From Pagrus major (lineage: Eukaryota > Chordata > Actinopteri > Spariformes > Sparidae): DNA of 64,000 bases. Position 1 is the stretch's first letter. The number at the start of each line of letters is the position of its first letter. Below are positions 60,426 to 64,000 of the stretch, one piece after another. Where the stretch lies: the NCBI RefSeq assembly GCF_040436345.1, contig NC_133234.1:12089446-12153445 (forward strand), given 5' to 3'. Made by a program: the position numbers and the translations under genes. A model generated the notes under the pieces. It saw only the letters and a program-made list of their open reading frames with translations, had not been told where the DNA came from and searched no databases.

Positions 60426-61164
60426 CTAGATCTTTCCCGGAAAGGTTCCCTCTTCTCTTTGGTCGTCCCATTTCTGGATCTACACGGATGAAATCAGAGG
60501 GAAACTTATTTTTAAGGACATAAAGCGAGACGTGCTCTCACTGGGTGGAGAATCTCAAATGTCTAATTTTGGCCTCAACTCTTCATGTTGTTTTGATTCT
60601 CAAGGAGCACAGACTCACAGGAATGTGAGGAACTATAAAGTTGCGTGACCCCTGCTAAACAAACTCAGCCCACACAGGGGAGATGTACCAAACATGTGTA
60701 TTCTGCCAGCAACAACTTTAGGAGATTAAAAACAGAAGTTGAGATGTGAAAAATGAATTTACCCAGGAAATGGGGCAGAGGGATTTGTAGACCCTTTTGT
60801 ACCAGTCACATGGGGCCGTGTCCACTCCTTTAGCATCCAGAGCTTTCTGGCAGCGGTGATAGTCTATTAATAGAGAAACAATAACAACAATGAATATTAA
60901 AAAAAGCACATGGCCTCGATCCAGGTTCAAGGCGAATGTCAGTGACCCTCTAGAAATCAGGAGGGGGGATTTATTTAACTAATTTGAACTGTAAGAAGAA
61001 TGTTTCATGTGCGGATCCACAGCTGACTGCTTTGACCTTGACCTGCTTGCAGTCTCACCCAGGTAGTTGGACCAGCAGTTCCTGGTCTGGTTCTGGTTGG
61101 GGAATCTGGCATCGAAGGGGGCAGTGCGGTACTTCTCAAGTTTGGCCTGAATGTCCTCAGCCAT
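60426..61164 (-). CDS. cox6b1: Cytochrome c oxidase subunit 6B (COX6B), 3 coding exons, 86 aa
   Basis: Exons read on the minus strand: 61164-61059, 60863-60763 and 60479-60426 (TAG at 60426-60428); 106+101+54 nt give 86 aa, the same length as human COX6B1. The start is the ATG at 61164 ([20 protein letters not shown]). Diagnostic motifs are [35 protein letters not shown] and the terminal EGTFPGKI. The paired cysteines form CX9C (C-WSNYLDYHR-C) and CX10C ([12 protein letters not shown]), the disulfide-bonded helical hairpin of this intermembrane-space subunit, which sits at the dimer interface of complex IV. An in-frame ATG 39 nt upstream (61203) lies before a good splice acceptor (CTTGACAG), so it is probably intronic. 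Teleosts can have more than one COX6B gene; cox6b1 rather than cox6b2 is a judgement. Confidence 0.95.
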
Positions 61165-61892
61165 CTTCACGTCTGTCAAGACGATCACACGATCAATGGG
61201 CATTTTAGGATGAAGGCGAAAAGAAAAACACTTCGACTACATTAACCCTTCATGTGTCAGACAGATAAACGCACCTATATCTGTGTCCTGTACAGTGCAG
61301 CTCATGTACTGACTCATATGAGAGCTGTTCAGCTGGAGGCTGTGCACCGACTGCAGCCTCAGCCGAGGACTATTTTTGGGAGATTTCGGGGTGCTGCATG
61401 CGGCACCTTCAAGATGTTTCTAGAAATGCAACATTTTCTCCGACTTCTCCTCCCAAAGACCAAAACCATCGTACAAAACACGACATATTACCCGTCGACT
61501 ATCAAACAAGCTTCTAATGAGAGGTTTAATGTCCGAAAACGCCATGATCGAAGGATATTGGCAGACAGCTTATCAATATCCTTGCCTGCCAGGCCTGCTC
61601 GAGCATTTCCTCCTAACATAACCCAGTTTCTCTTTCTTTTTCATACACACACGAAACACTCGATCAACCAAGGTGATTCATTTCTATTACAAAGTGAAAT
61701 ACAGTTTGAGTTAATGGGTTAAAGTAATCCACGAGCACGATCACATTAGTGTCATCTTTCAGACGGAAGCTGAGCATTTTTTAATTTTTTTTTTTTTTGG
61801 ATAACTAATCCCTCAGGATGCGTTTAAAACACACGTTTGTTTGTCTCTCGAGAGAAAGAAGCTTGAAGGAATAATGCAGTTTTAACGTTACC

Positions 61893-62060
61893 TTCAGTGG
61901 CAGTCAGCTGGCTCGAGCTCAAAGTGACTTTTGCGCGGGGCGGTGAGACTCAGTCGCTCCTCTGATAAGCAGCGTGCGCCACACGCGCGCGCTCCAGCTC
62001 GGAGATGTTGCCGTGCGGTCCGATCAGGGCGGTATGGCGGCTGCAGGTCACATTGAGATG
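61893..62060 (-). promoter_or_regulatory. cox6b1: cox6b1 promoter and non-coding first exon
   Basis: On the minus strand, a donor CTGAAG|GTAACG ends a leader exon at 61893. It would pair with the acceptor CTTGACAG just before the ATG-bearing exon. The 61.92-62.04 kb segment is GC- and CpG-rich (GCGCGGGGCGG, CGCGCGCG), unlike the AT-rich surroundings, which fits a housekeeping CpG promoter of a respiratory-chain gene. The intron 61.2-61.89 kb contains a long chance frame. Confidence 0.55.
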
Positions 62061-62069
62061 ACAGACGCA

Positions 62070-62125
62070 CGTATGTGTCTGTGTGTGAATGTGTGTGTGC
62101 GTGTGTGTGTGTGAGAGAGAGAGTG
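62070..62125. repeat. (GT)n(GA)n compound microsatellite upstream of cox6b1
   Basis: TGTGTG runs pass into GAGAGAGA next to the CpG-rich cox6b1 promoter. Confidence 0.85.
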
Positions 62126-64000
62126 ATATGAAGGCTCAGGTGATGTGGAAGTTTAAATAAAACTCCAGAGGAAGAGGCGTCTCTTTGTCTTATAAGCGCT
62201 TTAATATCATGTTCCTTACAGATGTGAACTTTTCTCCACAGGCGGAAGTATTCTGCCTGTTACTCATTTACAGATGTTTTGGACTGAGTTTTCTGTTTTA
62301 AGGTATTTCAGGTGTTTTTTCTCGGAGTTTGTGTTTTTGTGCTCCACGTGTCTTGAACTCGTGTGTTCAGTTCATTTTTGTCCAGATCAGAAACTCTGTC
62401 TAGGAATTGCAGCTGTCCGGTCATGTGAGGACACGGAGGCGATACTGTGCGAGTCACGTCGGAGAGCGCAGTCCTTATCAGCGTGGCTGCTGCGCGATCA
62501 TAATGGCATTTGTTAAGCTGGGTAACAGGTCAGGACTGACTCTAAAAGTGGTAAAAAGCTGGGCCGTGTTGCTCCACATGAGTCTCTCTTTTCCGATCAG
62601 GTGCTCCATCCTGTATCCTCATCCCGACCCCGCAGCGTCCTGTTTCCGCGCCTCCCCTCCAGCCACGTCTCAGCGCCTGTTTTTCCTGCCGTGCAACGTT
62701 TTCTTAAAAACGTCAGGTGCGCCGGGCTTCGTGTTTCATGCTCCAATTATTTCCCTACATGGAGCGACTTTCCTTTCCCGTGGTTATTCAGGAGGGCAGG
62801 GCCCGACAGCAGCTGTGCGTCATGGTGACCAAACAACGCGCGGTAATGATTGAGCGAGTAAAGTGTACTGTACAGCCCTGTGATACGTGACTGGAGTCGA
62901 TACATCCATGGACAGACAGGACATAGTGCGCATGGCTGCGGTGCTGTGTTGCAATGCATTAAACTAGTGTCTACAGCACAAGAGGGCAGCAAAAACGTGA
63001 TTTCATGTAACTGATTAACAAACCTCTCTGTTCTCTGTTACAGGAGATGACTGGGCAGGGTTTCACTGCCTGATGCAACAGTTTTAAAGCAACACATAAA
63101 AGGCATAAAAGTAAATGAATGCTTTTCTATTTTTAATTTTGATAATGATTTTCAACTGTAATTCAAAGCTGACATTCGTTGAACTTGTCCATGAACAGTG
63201 GGCTATTTTATTTTATTTTTGGTTTTCTGGCATGTGACTTTTGGGTAAGACTGTCAGGTTTCTACCAAGTAGTTTCCCTGGGGATGCTTTGCTGTAGTTC
63301 AGCTTGTTCCAGTGTGAAATAATTGAAAGCGTCTAAAACTGCTTAACAAATCGCACAATTCTCGCTCTGTTCCTGAATTCCACTGCGAGTAAACAGGCAA
63401 AAGAAATCATCCTCAGACGATGTCCCTCATGAAATCGACTGTACGCTGATCGAAGATAACTCAGTTTCTTTGGTTATGCAAAGAGGGCTTCATCCTCAGT
63501 CGCTACGATTATAAAGCTGCCCCAGCAGGTATCGTTTACCTTCATTGTATTTGCTCCTATAGTGAGACATCATGAAGACTAAACAAAAACGCAGTTATTT
63601 TAAAATAGTTTAATATTGCTCAAATTCAAAACATATCAAGTCAGAAAAAAAAGATAAGAGCTCGAACAAAGGCACGTCCCACAGGTTCAATATATTAATG
63701 TACAGCAAAGACAAGAACCTCATTTTCACTGAATGAACTAATCTGACAGAACAGCTTTTAAAATAGGAGCCGTAAACCCACAGCAACAACTCAATATTAT
63801 GGAAAACCTTTGAGACCCAGCATTGAGTGCCTTAAAGGTTAAGTCAGTGTGCGTTCAAGAGCATCACTAGTTACAGCATCTTGGATTGAGTACGTACGAG
63901 ACACACATGTTTTGATTATTGCCAACAGTACCACTGACTAAAACACTGCCATACCAATACCACAGAACACGTAACAAAAATGTAACCACATAGTACACCT
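62126..64000. other. Right-hand flank without a supported gene
   Basis: A moderately GC-rich segment (62.4-62.9 kb) has overlapping frames of up to 148 codons but no familiar protein. It may belong to a CpG island shared with the cox6b1 promoter. 63.6-64.0 kb is AT-rich and could be the 3' UTR of a gene beyond the window; nothing in it shows which. Confidence 0.4.

Noticed and set aside
61252-61722. 156-codon plus-strand frame upstream of cox6b1
   Set aside because: It lies inside the inferred cox6b1 leader intron on the opposite strand and has no recognisable domain.
62407-62853. 148-codon plus-strand frame
   Set aside because: It sits in GC-rich DNA near a CpG promoter where long frames arise by chance; the translation resembles no known protein.

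Overview
The window is a stretch of nuclear genome from a ray-finned fish, most likely a spiny-rayed (percomorph) teleost. The genes are vertebrate genes with short exons and GT-AG introns. The gene-free DNA carries many small interspersed repeats of kinds I recognise as widespread in percomorphs (AACGATTA-ended MITEs, CCTAACCAA repeats, a tRNA-headed SINE). The species cannot be named from the sequence. There is no bacterial, plasmid or viral genome content; most long open frames are chance frames in intergenic DNA.

Layout. Bases 1-30,400 are a gene-poor flank in which I find no convincing exon, only repeats, microsatellites and AT-rich unique DNA. lyrm1 lies on the minus strand (coding 32356 down to 31048, 4 exons, 121 aa). 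dcun1d3 follows on the plus strand (coding 36790-40514, 2 coding exons, 327 aa, with inferred 5' non-coding exons back to about 34.2 kb), so the two are head to head around 32.4-34.3 kb. katnip (KIAA0556) fills 42952-57667 on the plus strand; I reconstructed 27 coding exons that stay in frame and give 1615 aa, close to the roughly 1,600 aa of the mammalian protein. cox6b1 lies on the minus strand (coding 61164 down to 60426, 3 exons, 86 aa), tail to tail with katnip. Its GC-rich promoter is near 61.9-62.1 kb. The last 2 kb hold no gene I can support.

The four genes are not a pathway. LYRM1 is a small LYR-family mitochondrial protein and COX6B a subunit of cytochrome c oxidase. DCUN1D3 is a membrane-anchored regulator of cullin neddylation, and KATNIP a katanin-interacting microtubule protein of the ciliary base.

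The most notable observations are two consecutive introns in katnip with textbook U12-type (minor spliceosome) donor and branch-site sequences, and a LYR tripeptide changed to LYM in LYRM1. Three non-autonomous elements with long terminal inverted repeats (22.6-24.0, 39.1-39.8 and 58.4-59.2 kb) also stand out, the last with clean TA target duplications and lying where katnip should end its transcript. A LINE reverse-transcriptase relic sits in a katnip intron, and there are upstream ORFs in the inferred dcun1d3 leader. I found no evidence of a wholly new biological system.
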